Part shown: one piece after another, positions 45,106 through 53,296 of the stretch | Layout of the letters: each line of letters opens with the position of its first letter | Numbering within the stretch: position 1 is the stretch's first letter | Assembly (NCBI RefSeq): GCF_002266855.1 | Contig: NZ_NGJN01000004.1 | Span: forward strand, 310,001 to 374,000 | Length of the DNA: 64,000 nt | Direction: 5' to 3' | Origin: Winogradskyella aurantia | GTDB taxonomy: Bacteria > Bacteroidota > Bacteroidia > Flavobacteriales > Flavobacteriaceae | Notes under the pieces: generated by a model | Databases searched by the model: none | Seen by the model: the letters and a program-made list of their open reading frames with translations, nothing else | Told to the model about the DNA's origin: nothing | Program-made: the position numbers and the translations under genes

Positions 45106-46344
45106 TTATAAGTAAATCATTGCTTGAAGGGTTATGCTGCCGATAGCATCAAAACTACCGTATTTGGTGTTTTGGTATTCCAAGGTCAACTTAGAATGAT
45201 GACCACTGAAATACGCATTAGCGCCTAAACCAAATTGATTGGCATTATCATCAATGGCATCTATACTGCGATTGGTATAATGTAAATAAGGTTGAAATTT
45301 GGTCGATTTTGAACCAGGAATAACATAGCCCAAATGGGCATGTAGCATCTTACCGGTCTCATAAGTCTGACCAAGGGTAAAGTTTTCGCCATAGTCGTTA
45401 AATTGCGCTAATGCATAGGCCGTTATAGCCGCTCCATTTGAGCCAATTGGCGCATCATAAAAGGCATCTACTGCAAAAATTGAGACATCCTCTCCCTGTA
45501 GTTCAGCATTATTATCCAAGGAAACCGAACCTTTTGGGTGCAAGAAAAAACCCGCACCGACATTAAAGACTTTCTTGCTACCCAAATATGAACCGACTTT
45601 GTACGGCAAAAAGTTAGATTCTTGATCTAAGAAATTGTAATCAAGGTAACCAGCGTAAGCCCTACCCGCCTCCTTAGAGCCTAATAGTCGTCTACCTGAA
45701 TAAATAGCAGCCCCGTTGGTTGGTGTAGCATTCACTTGTAAATTATCTGTTAAGGCATCATTTATAGCCAACCGATACTGCAATTTACCAAACTTACCCT
45801 TAAGGTATATACCCATATGACGTGCAAATTGATCTGATAGACCTATGGTTGCCCATGCTTGGCGCGTATTATCTAAGGTCATCATATTTAATGTACTTTG
45901 ATTATTAGCGCGTGAAATTCCATTCCAGTAATGCAAACCCCCACCTATAGCATGATCATTAGTTAACTGATACTCCCCCCAAACATCATGGAAGAACAAT
46001 TGAGAATTTTCACCAGTACCGATTGCAGACATATTATCCGCATTTAAACTGTTTAATCCGAAATGTGTAAGGATTAAGAACTTCTTATTAAGCTGAGCGT
46101 ACATCAATACACGTGCACGTCTTATACTAAAGTCTAGGTCGCTCTGCTCATTGCCATTACCATCAAGAGGTCTATCTGGATTGTGTTGCGCCCAAAATTG
46201 CGCCCAAGAGATAATTCGAAAGTATTTAGTCCCCTCCTCGTTTAATTTTACCTTCATGCCGCCATTATAATCTGGTGCACCTTGGGCAAAGAACAACTGA
46301 AAAGAAAAAAAACACACTATCAATAGCAGACTTGTTTTTTTCAT
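45106..46344 (-). CDS. Outer-membrane porin (OprP/OprO-like)
   Basis: The 412-residue protein has a signal peptide (KTSLLLIVCFFSFQLFFAQG) and a porin-like N-terminus with FRIISWAQFWAQHNPDRP and SIRRARVLMYAQLNKKF, the hallmark of the phosphate-selective porin O/P-like family in Bacteroidota. It ends in the hydrophobic-alternating strand TLQAMIYL. It is the first gene of the porin-DUF4212-symporter operon, so it probably admits short carboxylates through the outer membrane. The InsA-like regulator gene lies just upstream in the same direction. Confidence 0.83.
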   Translation of the reverse strand: MKKTSLLLIVCFFSFQLFFAQGAPDYNGGMKVKLNEEGTKYFRIISWAQFWAQHNPDRPLDGNGNEQSDLDFSIRRARVLMYAQLNKKFLILTHFGLNSLNADNMSAIGTGENSQLFFHDVWGEYQLTNDHAIGGGLHYWNGISRANNQSTLNMMTLDNTRQAWATIGLSDQFARHMGIYLKGKFGKLQYRLAINDALTDNLQVNATPTNGAAIYSGRRLLGSKEAGRAYAGYLDYNFLDQESNFLPYKVGSYLGSKKVFNVGAGFFLHPKGSVSLDNNAELQGEDVSIFAVDAFYDAPIGSNGAAITAYALAQFNDYGENFTLGQTYETGKMLHAHLGYVIPGSKSTKFQPYLHYTNRSIDAIDDNANQFGLGANAYFSGHHSKLTLEYQNTKYGSFDAIGSITLQAMIYL

Positions 46345-46454
46345 AAATTTAGAGATTTAGTTAGTTAAACATTGGTTTTGTGTGCCCTACTAAACTCTAA
46401 AAAAGAAACCCTTAAAAAAAAGTTAATATATATAATTGGTAATTAAATATATAT

Positions 46455-46874
46455 TTAGTCCCTAAAACGCTCCCATTTTATAAGCATAAACTTGTCACCA
46501 AGTTCAGTGACAACAACTCCTGCACCTGAAAGATTGCGAGGTGTCGAAAAGAATTTTGAAAGTTCTAGAGCGTTGAGAATTTTATAGGTTGGGTGGTACT
46601 TTGAATTATATGGGCGTTTAATATTATACTTTTTCACCCAGTTCATAACACTCACATGGGAAATCCCAAGTATACGTTCAATCTCGCGATAGGTAAGACC
46701 CTCAAGATACAGCTGCAACGCTTTATTCACATAGTAATCATCAATTTTTTTGCCTAATTTATTTACCGTAAAATAATAGTTGCATCGCTTGCATTTATAG
46801 CGCTGCCTGTCATTGACAACACCACTCTTTACATAGTCATCCGAATTACAATTTGGACACAGATTTACCTTCAT
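46455..46874 (-). CDS. IS1 InsA-like zinc-ribbon/HTH protein, probably domesticated regulator
   Basis: The 139-residue protein starts with a zinc ribbon (Cys6, Cys9, Cys28, Cys31; CPNC and CKRC), followed by an HTH (about 45-85: LYLEGLTYREIERILGISHVSVMNWVKKY) as in InsA, the DNA-binding subunit of IS1. It differs from InsA in carrying a 45-residue C-terminal extension (NALELSKFFSTPRNLSG, LGDKFMLIKWERFRD). There is no InsB/DDE catalytic frame, no terminal inverted repeats and no target duplication nearby. It therefore looks like a transposase DNA-binding domain turned into a transcription factor, located at the head of the porin-symporter operon. Annotation as an active transposase would be misleading. 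Confidence 0.8.
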   Translation of the reverse strand: MKVNLCPNCNSDDYVKSGVVNDRQRYKCKRCNYYFTVNKLGKKIDDYYVNKALQLYLEGLTYREIERILGISHVSVMNWVKKYNIKRPYNSKYHPTYKILNALELSKFFSTPRNLSGAGVVVTELGDKFMLIKWERFRD

Positions 46875-46885
46875 AATCTTGATGT

Positions 46886-46918
46886 ATATTTATTTAGCAT
46901 AAATATATCAATTTAGCA
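46886..46918 (-). promoter_or_regulatory. Direct repeats upstream of the InsA-like gene
   Basis: On the minus strand TGCTAAATTGATAT (46905-46918) and TGCTAAATAAATAT (46886-46899) are two copies of one 14-bp motif spaced 19 bp apart, identical at 12 of 14 positions. TATATTTA (a -7-like element) lies between them. A likely autoregulatory site for the protein encoded 12 bases downstream. Confidence 0.4.
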
Positions 46919-46986
46919 CAAAAACTCCAAAATGAAGCATTTTGTTTTATCTCCGTATTGAACAGGTTGAACAAAATAGACCAGGA

Positions 46987-48363
46987 CTAAGCCTTTTTTA
47001 ATTGATTAAAATAAGTTTTAGTAGCTTTTAAAACCCTTGGCGCCAATACTATTGTTGCGGTCATTGTTGGAATAGCCATCAGGGCAAAAACACCATCAAT
47101 AAGGTTTATCATCATATCGAGGGTTGTTGTTGCTCCTACGAGAATACTGATTATATAGATATAATTGTAATACTGTTTATTTTCAACACCAAAAAGAAAA
47201 GACATACACTTTGAACCGTAGTAGGAATAAGAAAACAAGGAACTCATGCTGAATACCGTAATACAAACCAGCAGACCATATTTTCCATAAAGCGGCATAA
47301 CCTCTGAAAAAGCGGAAGCGGTTAAACTAACACCATTATAGTCAGTAGTTTTCCAAACACCTGTTACTAAAATAGCTAAGGCAGTCAATGTGCAGACTAT
47401 CAATGTGTCTATAGCGGGACCTAGCATGGCTACCAATCCTTCCCTTACCGGCTCATCCGTTCGTGCTGCACCGTGCGCCATCGGTGCTGTACCAATTCCA
47501 GCTTCATTTGAAAAAGCACCTCGTTTCACACCGTGTAAAATGAGCGCCCCTAAAACACCTCCTAAGAACGTATCACCTTTAGGAAAATAATTAGCCTGAA
47601 AGGCATCTATTATAATAAGTCTGAAATAATATCCGAGCTCACCGGCATGATTAATTAAGATGATACCAACCAAAATAAAATAAAGTAATACCATAATCGG
47701 AACAAGTTTGGAGGCTACTTTACCGATTCTTGTGATACCACCCAAAATAACGACCGCAGTAATCGAAACCAAAACTAAGCCTATAATTAGATTAGTGAGA
47801 AAAGTCACTTCAAGGCCATTAGGTCTTAAAATTATATCATTTAATGCCTGAGTTAACTGGTTTACGTTAAAAACTGGCAGTGCCCCAATTAACCCACAAA
47901 AACTAAAAAAAATTGCCAAAGGTTTCCATTTTTCTCCTAATCCCACAACGATAAAATACATAGGGCCCCCTTGAATTTCTCCAGCGCTATCCTTGCCTCT
48001 ATATAATATGGCCAAAGTGGATGTAAAAAACTTGGTATGCATTCCAATTATGGCACTTATCCACATCCAAAAAACCGCTCCTGGACCACCAATAGCAATT
48101 GCAACGGCCACACCTGCAATATTTCCCATACCAATAGTAGAGGATAACGCTGTTGATAACGCTTGAAAATGAGAAATCTGACCTGGGTCATTGGGGTCGT
48201 CATATTTTCCTTTGAGAATACTTAAGGCATGCCCTAAGTGCCTAAAGGGCAAGAATCTTGAACGAATCAACAAGTATAAACCGCCACCAATGAGAATTAT
48301 AAGTAGAGGCAAACCCCAGGCTAATGAAGAAAATTCCCTTAAAAAACTATCAAGTTGTTGCAC
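46987..48363 (-). CDS. Alanine/glycine:cation symporter (AGCS family)
   Basis: The 458-residue transporter has about 11 TM helices and strong AGCS signatures: GKYDDPNDPGQISHFQALST, ALSSTIGMGNIAGVAVAI, GGPGAVFWMWISAIIGMHTKF and RGAFSNEAGIGTAPMAHGAA. It imports alanine or glycine with sodium. It is transcribed alone from the region between 48364 and 48617, with the InsA-like gene downstream in the same direction after 112 bases. Confidence 0.95.
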   Translation of the reverse strand: MQQLDSFLREFSSLAWGLPLLIILIGGGLYLLIRSRFLPFRHLGHALSILKGKYDDPNDPGQISHFQALSTALSSTIGMGNIAGVAVAIAIGGPGAVFWMWISAIIGMHTKFFTSTLAILYRGKDSAGEIQGGPMYFIVVGLGEKWKPLAIFFSFCGLIGALPVFNVNQLTQALNDIILRPNGLEVTFLTNLIIGLVLVSITAVVILGGITRIGKVASKLVPIMVLLYFILVGIILINHAGELGYYFRLIIIDAFQANYFPKGDTFLGGVLGALILHGVKRGAFSNEAGIGTAPMAHGAARTDEPVREGLVAMLGPAIDTLIVCTLTALAILVTGVWKTTDYNGVSLTASAFSEVMPLYGKYGLLVCITVFSMSSLFSYSYYGSKCMSFLFGVENKQYYNYIYIISILVGATTTLDMMINLIDGVFALMAIPTMTATIVLAPRVLKATKTYFNQLKKA

Positions 48364-48593
48364 ACCCTAAAAATAATTAAGTCAATCTAGTTTTAAGGGA
48401 ATTTTCTCTTTTAATTGCTTTGCTTGTTTTGTCCATTCCAATCAACATAATTTAATGATTGTGATTCAATCAAATCACATGCTCAACATAAAAACTAAAA
48501 CACTTGAGGTAAAGAGGAAAAATAGATTACTCCTGTTGCGCTGCTGATTTTCGATATTATTTCATCAAATAAATTAGGAATAAATTTAAATAT

Positions 48594-48601
48594 TAACTTT
48601 G
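48594..48601 (+). promoter_or_regulatory. -7 element before the DUF1624 gene
   Basis: TAACTTTG is a perfect TAnnTTTG match 16 bases upstream of the TTG start at 48618, supporting that start. The 254-base region 48364-48617 shows nothing else I can assign. Confidence 0.4.
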
Positions 48602-48617
48602 CCCAAAATCAACCCTA

Positions 48618-49703
48618 TTGGTCGCAAAACGACTTTATTTTATAGATGCCGTTAGAGCTTTTGCCATCTTAATGATGCTCCAAGGTCATTTTATAGATAC
48701 TCTTCTAGAGCCTTCGTATAGGGTCGATAACACGACATTTAAGGTTTGGGAATATTTTAGAGGAATTACTGCTCCTACATTTTTCACTATTTCAGGTCTC
48801 ATTTTTTCTTATTTATTAGTATTAGCCAAGAAAAAAGGGAACGCAAGCAAACGAATGAGAAAAGGCGTTTTTAGAGGACTAATGTTAATAGGCATCGGTT
48901 ATGCCTTAAGAATTCCTTTTTTTCTGTGGTTGACGGGTGAATTTGGAACATATTTCATGGTTGTTGATGTGTTACAGTGTATTGGCCTATCCTTAATTTT
49001 AATCGTTTTTATTTATAGGTTGACATGTAAAAAAACACTTGTTTTTTCAATACTTATGCTAGTTTTAGGCCTCGTTATTTTTATTACAGAACCCTTGTAC
49101 AGAACCCTGGAAATAAAAAATATCCCTTTGTTCTTTTCTAACTATTTAAGTAAAGCTAACGGATCTATTTTTACAATTATTCCTTGGTTTGGATATATTT
49201 GCTTTGGTGCATTCACATCTACTCTATTTTATCGTTACCTAGAGCGCCGCCGTTTTAAGCTAGCCACTATTACAGGGTTTTTAATAGTTGGTTTTGGACT
49301 TGTTTTTATGTCATCCAGGTTATTTATGAAGCTCTACTACATGCTTGATCTACAGCTTTTTTATGACGTTGCCAATTATAATTATCTTTTTATACGCCTT
49401 GGAAATGTCCTTATAATTTTCGCCTTATTCTACCTCGTAGAGCAATATATTAAACAACCTTTGATATTAAAAATTGGGCAAAAGACCTTATCCATTTACG
49501 TCATACATTTTATTATTATATATGGTAGTTTTACAGGGTTTGGCCTGTACCAAATAATTGGTAAAACACTTTCACCATGGCAAGCCGTATTTGGTGCGAT
49601 ACTATTTTTAACTACGGTATGTTTTATTTCATTTTATTATGCCAAAACAAATGCCTTTTTATATTCAAACATCAGAAAACTCATTGATACTATAAAAAGC
49701 TGA
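48618..49703 (+). CDS. DUF1624 / heparan-alpha-glucosaminide N-acetyltransferase-like membrane protein
   Basis: The 361-residue protein starts at TTG and has about ten TM helices. Its start, RLYFIDAVRAFAILMMLQGHFIDTLL, carries the conserved D-x-x-R-x-x-A and His of the DUF1624/acyltransferase-3-like group, and FRGITAPTFFTISGLIFSYL follows. Related proteins transfer acetyl groups to sugars across the membrane; the substrate here is unknown. It is monocistronic between the AGCS and SbtA genes. Confidence 0.83.
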   Translation: MVAKRLYFIDAVRAFAILMMLQGHFIDTLLEPSYRVDNTTFKVWEYFRGITAPTFFTISGLIFSYLLVLAKKKGNASKRMRKGVFRGLMLIGIGYALRIPFFLWLTGEFGTYFMVVDVLQCIGLSLILIVFIYRLTCKKTLVFSILMLVLGLVIFITEPLYRTLEIKNIPLFFSNYLSKANGSIFTIIPWFGYICFGAFTSTLFYRYLERRRFKLATITGFLIVGFGLVFMSSRLFMKLYYMLDLQLFYDVANYNYLFIRLGNVLIIFALFYLVEQYIKQPLILKIGQKTLSIYVIHFIIIYGSFTGFGLYQIIGKTLSPWQAVFGAILFLTTVCFISFYYAKTNAFLYSNIRKLIDTIKS

Positions 49704-49790
49704 CCGGAACTGATGGTGCCAATTGTTTAGAAACAACAGTCAAAGAAACAAAGCGTCGTAAACTTTGGTTACACTTTTTAATTCCGTAAT

Positions 49791-49808
49791 TTTCAGAAAT
49801 ATCTGAAA
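49791..49808. other. Short hairpin without T-tract after the DUF1624 gene
   Basis: TTTCAGA (49791-49797) pairs with TCTGAAA (49802-49808) around a four-base loop. It is the only structure I see in the 205-base gap 49704-49908 and lacks a U-run. Confidence 0.25.
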
Positions 49809-49908
49809 TTGGTGAAGTGTATAGTTAATAATCTATATGTGATGGATAATAGTAATGATATAAATAAAGTAATTGATTCAATTTTGCCTTATTAAAAACC
49901 GGATGTAG

Positions 49909-50871
49909 ATGGATTTACATTTGTTAGCTGACAATCTTACAAACCCAGCCCTATTATTCTTTTTTCTTGGAATACTTGCGGTCCAATTAAAAAGTGATTT
50001 AGAAATACCTTCCAATTCTTCTAAATTTATATCTCTTTACCTACTGCTATCTATTGGTTTTAAAGGTGGGCAAGAGTTATCGCACAGTGATCTTAATTTA
50101 GAGATTCTCTATTCGCTATTGTTTGGAATAATCTTGGCGCTTATTGTGCCTCTTTACACCTATTTTATACTTAGACGAAAATTTACAGTGGCTAATTCTG
50201 GAGCTATTGCGGCCTCCTACGGTTCTGTAAGTGCTGTGACCTTTGTTACCGCTATTTCATTCCTTGAATTGGAGAATATTTCATTTGGAGGTCATATGGT
50301 AGCAGTAATGGCCCTTATGGAAGCCCCTTCAATAATTATAGGCGTACTTCTTATTTCCATATTCGACAAGGATAATCCTGAGAAGATAAAAATTGGAAAG
50401 GTCATAAGGCATGCACTCACCAACGGCAGTGTACTGCTCATATTAGGTAGTTTGGTTGTTGGTTTCTTGGCAAGCGATGCCCAGGCAGAAGGTATTAAAC
50501 CTTTTACAACAGATATTTTTAAAGGATTTTTATCCGTATTTCTGTTAGATATGGGTATAACTAGTGGTAAAAAGCTCTCTTCTTTCTTAAAGAACGGGTG
50601 GTTTGCTTTAATTTTTGCTATTGTAATACCAATAGTTAATGGAATTACCGTCGCTTTTATTAGTGCTTCATTTACAGATAGTGTTGGCAATCGGTTGTTA
50701 TTTGCCATTTTAGCTGCAAGTGCTTCCTATATCGCTGTACCTGCCGCTATGCGCCTCGCAGCTCCTAAGGCCAACCCTAGTCTTTACTTGCCTATGGCTT
50801 TAGCTATTACCTTTCCTTTTAATATTACCTTAGGTATGCCTTTATATTTAGGGATTATTCAAGGGTTTTAG
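49909..50871 (+). CDS. sbtA: Sodium-dependent bicarbonate transporter (SbtA family)
   Basis: The 320-residue membrane protein has about ten TM helices and the SbtA pattern: LTNPALLFFFLGILAVQLKSDLEIP at the start, LSIGFKGGQELSHS, ASYGSVSAVTFVTA and LAAPKANPSLYLPMALAITF. It imports bicarbonate with sodium. The usual PII-like partner SbtB is not adjacent; an NTF2-like gene follows 75 bases later. In a heterotroph, bicarbonate uptake would support anaplerotic carboxylation. Confidence 0.92.
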   Translation: MDLHLLADNLTNPALLFFFLGILAVQLKSDLEIPSNSSKFISLYLLLSIGFKGGQELSHSDLNLEILYSLLFGIILALIVPLYTYFILRRKFTVANSGAIAASYGSVSAVTFVTAISFLELENISFGGHMVAVMALMEAPSIIIGVLLISIFDKDNPEKIKIGKVIRHALTNGSVLLILGSLVVGFLASDAQAEGIKPFTTDIFKGFLSVFLLDMGITSGKKLSSFLKNGWFALIFAIVIPIVNGITVAFISASFTDSVGNRLLFAILAASASYIAVPAAMRLAAPKANPSLYLPMALAITFPFNITLGMPLYLGIIQGF

Positions 50872-50946
50872 TTAAATCTCTTATAGTTTTAGAATAAACA
50901 AAACTTTGGTTTGGATAAATTAGAATACCGATAAACAATATATCAA

Positions 50947-51423
50947 ATGGCTTCAATAATTAACAAGTTCTATACTGCCTTTTCTAATCTAGATGCGGGT
51001 GCCATGCTTTTGTGCTATCATGACAATGTGACCTTTGAAGACCCCGCCTTCGGGACTTTAAAAGGGAGTCGTGCTAAAGCCATGTGGCAAATGCTTTGTG
51101 AATCGCAAAAAGGCAAGGATTTTAGAATTGAGTTTTCTAAAATTATAGAGGATGAAACTACTGGCAAGGCGCATTGGGAAGCCTTTTATACGTTCAGCAA
51201 AACTGGGCGAAGGGTGCACAATAAAATTAATGCGGAATTTAGAATTAAAGAAGGTTTGATTATTGCACATAAAGACCAATTCAACTTATACAAGTGGTCT
51301 AAGCAGGCGTTAGGCTTAAAGGGTTTTTTATTAGGTCACACGCGCTACTTCAAAACAAAATTACAAGCACAAACCAATAAAATTTTAGATGATTATATCG
51401 AAAAAAAAAGTGACCCAAATTAA
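50947..51423 (+). CDS. NTF2-like / SnoaL-like protein
   Basis: The 158-residue protein folds as an NTF2-like domain by pattern: KFYTAFSNLDAGAMLLCYHDNVTFEDPAFGTLKGSRAKAMW at the start and GRRVHNKINAEFRIKEGLI in the middle. Families of this kind include ketosteroid isomerase-like enzymes and proteins without catalysis; no function can be assigned. Its last codons form the left arm of the terminator at 51405-51438. Confidence 0.85.
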   Translation: MASIINKFYTAFSNLDAGAMLLCYHDNVTFEDPAFGTLKGSRAKAMWQMLCESQKGKDFRIEFSKIIEDETTGKAHWEAFYTFSKTGRRVHNKINAEFRIKEGLIIAHKDQFNLYKWSKQALGLKGFLLGHTRYFKTKLQAQTNKILDDYIEKKSDPN

Positions 51424-51438
51424 TTTAGGTCACTTTTT
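51405..51438. terminator. Bidirectional intrinsic terminator
   Basis: AAAAAGTGACC (51405-51415) pairs with GGTCACTTTTT (51428-51438). On the plus strand it ends the NTF2-like gene with five T residues. On the minus strand the stem is followed by nine T residues, stronger than the plus-side run. Confidence 0.85.
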
Positions 51439-51487
51439 ATATGCAATGTTTCTTTTTAGGGACTTTAGGGTTTACTTTATGTTTCAT
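51437..51487 (-). CDS. Possible 16-residue basic micropeptide
   Basis: ATG 51487 to TAA 51437-51439 encodes MKHKVNPKVPKKKHCI, seven lysines in 16 residues with a near-C-terminal His-Cys. The predicted transcript start is only about four bases upstream, so translation would be almost leaderless. No homologue known to me; supported only by the promoter and terminator around it. Confidence 0.22.
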   Translation of the reverse strand: MKHKVNPKVPKKKHCI

Positions 51488-51502
51488 TGCACTTATATAA
51501 AA

Positions 51503-51519
51503 GCAAATCTTATGCCAAA
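51503..51519 (-). promoter_or_regulatory. Sigma-54 (RpoN)-like -24/-12 promoter
   Basis: Read on the minus strand: TTTGGCATAAGATTTGC. GG (complement of 51515-51516) and GC (complement of 51503-51504) are exactly 10 bases apart and both invariant dinucleotides are intact, matching TTGGCA-N5-TTGC. A stronger match than the 4461-4477 site. It points away from the acyltransferase gene towards the terminator at 51405-51438. Confidence 0.55.
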
Positions 51520-51625
51520 TTATCCCTCCTGACAAGAATCCATACCATAAAATAAATGATTGAAAAAGCGACATTTAGTGTTTTGAGAATGTTTTTAAAC
51601 CTATGGTTTAGGTAAAATAGTACAA

Positions 51626-52174
51626 CTAACTATAGGCCTTTCTCTTGCCCTCTACACCTTTGAAAAAGTCTTGCATAAATTCAAAATCTGCTTTGATATC
51701 ATCTGTGGGATAAAAGGGCTCTGAAACCTTATTCTGTTTATTCTTAAAATCTAAGGTGAACATGATAATTGGAACTTTAGCCGCCTTGGCAATGTAATAA
51801 AATCCGGTGCGCCACTCCTCAACTTTTTTTCGGGTACCTTCTGGTGCCAATGTCAATCTAAATTCATCCTCACCTTCAAAAAGCTTGGCAATCTGTTCTA
51901 CCTTGTTCTGCCCTCCGGTTCTGTCAATAGGTCGACCACCAATAGCTCTGAAATAATACCCAAATGGCCATGTAAATAATTCTTTTTTACCTATGAAATT
52001 TGTTTTAACTCTTGTTATTTTCCTTAAGCAGAGACCGATGTAAAAATCATGCCAACTCGTGTGAGGTACGGCTATGATAACGGCTTTTTTTATTTTATCC
52101 TTTGAAAAATTAGCGTTGCCTACTATTTTCCAACCTAGAAGTTTAAAATAAATGAATTTTGCTAGCCAGCGCAT
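51626..52174 (-). CDS. 1-acyl-glycerol-3-phosphate acyltransferase-like (PlsC family)
   Basis: The 182-residue protein is short for PlsC but has the acyltransferase motifs: HTSWHDFYIG (HX4D, near residue 37), GRPIDR, and APEGTRKK (motif III, PEGTR). No TM segment is evident beyond the first hydrophobic stretch. Members transfer acyl chains to glycerol- or amino-linked lipids. It lies one base after the kdnB-like stop in the same direction, so it is probably the last gene of the Kdo-associated operon; a role in lipid A or ornithine-lipid acylation is possible. Confidence 0.83.
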   Translation of the reverse strand: MRWLAKFIYFKLLGWKIVGNANFSKDKIKKAVIIAVPHTSWHDFYIGLCLRKITRVKTNFIGKKELFTWPFGYYFRAIGGRPIDRTGGQNKVEQIAKLFEGEDEFRLTLAPEGTRKKVEEWRTGFYYIAKAAKVPIIMFTLDFKNKQNKVSEPFYPTDDIKADFEFMQDFFKGVEGKRKAYS

Positions 52175-52175
52175 A

Positions 52176-53258
52176 TTACATCTTCTTGTAAAGATCTAAA
52201 AGCTTAGACCGCGTTATAATCGTTTTCCAATTTTTTCCAATGGCATTTTCCCATAACGGATCCAAACTCAGAGCTACATCAATCATAATATTGAATTGTT
52301 CATCCGAAAGGTCTTGACATATACCTTGTGGTAATTGAATTTGATGTTCCTGCTTCATCTCTTTGAACAGGGCAACTCCTTCCGGATAATAGTCCTCTAG
52401 ATGGTTAAAAACAATGCAATTTCCAATCCCGTGTTTTACCCCTAACAGGTAACTCAAACCATAGCTGAGTGCATGGGCCACACCTACTTGAGAATAGGCT
52501 ATACTCATCCCTCCATGCCAGGATGCCATCATTAATTTATCTTGTGACTCCTCTTTTGATAAATCATTTCCTAAAAAAACCTCTTTACACAGCTGAAAGG
52601 CCTTTTCTCCATAACTTTGGCTAAACGCATTTAAATAAGTGCCCGTTAAAGACTCAACACAATGTACGAAGCAATCCATCCCTGTGTAAAACCACTGATT
52701 TTTTGGGACATCTTTTGTCAATTCCGGATCTAATATAACCTGGTCAAATGGTGTGTAATCACTATTTATACCTAATTTACGCTCAGGACCTGTTAGAATA
52801 GTGGTTCTTGAAACTTCTGCTCCTGTTCCTGAAATCGTCGGTATTCCTACATGGTAAACAGCAGGATATTTTATTAAATCCCATCCTTGATAATCTTTAG
52901 ACTCGCCTTTGTTAGTCAACATTAAGGAAACCGCCTTTGCAATATCCATAACAATGCCACCACCAATACCAATAATTCCTGAAGGGAGCTCGCTAAATTC
53001 TAATATAATGTCTTCAACATACTTATCAATTTGTGAAGTTTTTGGCTCTTCCTTAGTAGGTATGTATAAAATTTTATCCTTATAGGACAAGGTAATTCGA
53101 GATGTTAACCAATGGTTTCCCTTAAATACCTCATCAACATAAAAAATGAACGGCGCATTTCGTCCTTTGCGTTTTGCTGCGAGGATTTCATCTAATTGAT
53201 CGAAGCTGCCTCGCCCAAATACCACTCTGGACACCATTGGATAATTTCTATATTTCAT
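52176..53258 (-). CDS. kdnB: Iron-containing alcohol dehydrogenase, KdnB-like (Kdo 8-oxidase)
   Basis: The 360-residue protein has the group III (iron-containing) ADH layout: NAD-binding GIIGIGGGIVMDIAKAVSLM near 100, PTISGTGAEVSRTT near 140, and the metal-binding helical half with MDCFVHCVESLTG and VGVAHALSYGLSYLLGVKHGIGN. The start (KYRNYPMVSRVVFGRGSFDQL) resembles KdnB, which oxidises Kdo at C8 before KdnA aminates it to Kdo8N in Shewanella. kdsB, which activates Kdo or Kdo8N, lies two genes upstream. No KdnA-type aminotransferase is in the window, so the pathway is not closed here. Another alcohol substrate is possible. Confidence 0.75.
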   Translation of the reverse strand: MKYRNYPMVSRVVFGRGSFDQLDEILAAKRKGRNAPFIFYVDEVFKGNHWLTSRITLSYKDKILYIPTKEEPKTSQIDKYVEDIILEFSELPSGIIGIGGGIVMDIAKAVSLMLTNKGESKDYQGWDLIKYPAVYHVGIPTISGTGAEVSRTTILTGPERKLGINSDYTPFDQVILDPELTKDVPKNQWFYTGMDCFVHCVESLTGTYLNAFSQSYGEKAFQLCKEVFLGNDLSKEESQDKLMMASWHGGMSIAYSQVGVAHALSYGLSYLLGVKHGIGNCIVFNHLEDYYPEGVALFKEMKQEHQIQLPQGICQDLSDEQFNIMIDVALSLDPLWENAIGKNWKTIITRSKLLDLYKKM

Positions 53259-53296
53259 TTACTCAATTTCTTTATCAAAAATAAAATTTACTTTCC

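Larger units (their letters stand above)
51401..51491 (-). ncRNA. Candidate small transcript from a sigma-54-like promoter, with 16-codon ORF
   Basis: A sigma-54-like promoter on the minus strand (51503-51519) predicts a start near 51491. Downstream on the same strand lie a 16-codon ORF (51437-51487) and then a stem AAAAAGTGACC / GGTCAC followed by nine T residues (arms 51428-51438 and 51410-51415, T-run 51401-51409). Promoter, short body of about 90 bases and terminator therefore line up in one direction in DNA that otherwise has no gene. It may be a small RNA, a micropeptide mRNA, or both. I know no matching family. Confidence 0.4.

Noticed and set aside
46455..46874. Active insertion sequence (IS1)
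   Set aside because: No catalytic frame, no terminal inverted repeats and no target duplication; treated as a stand-alone regulator gene.
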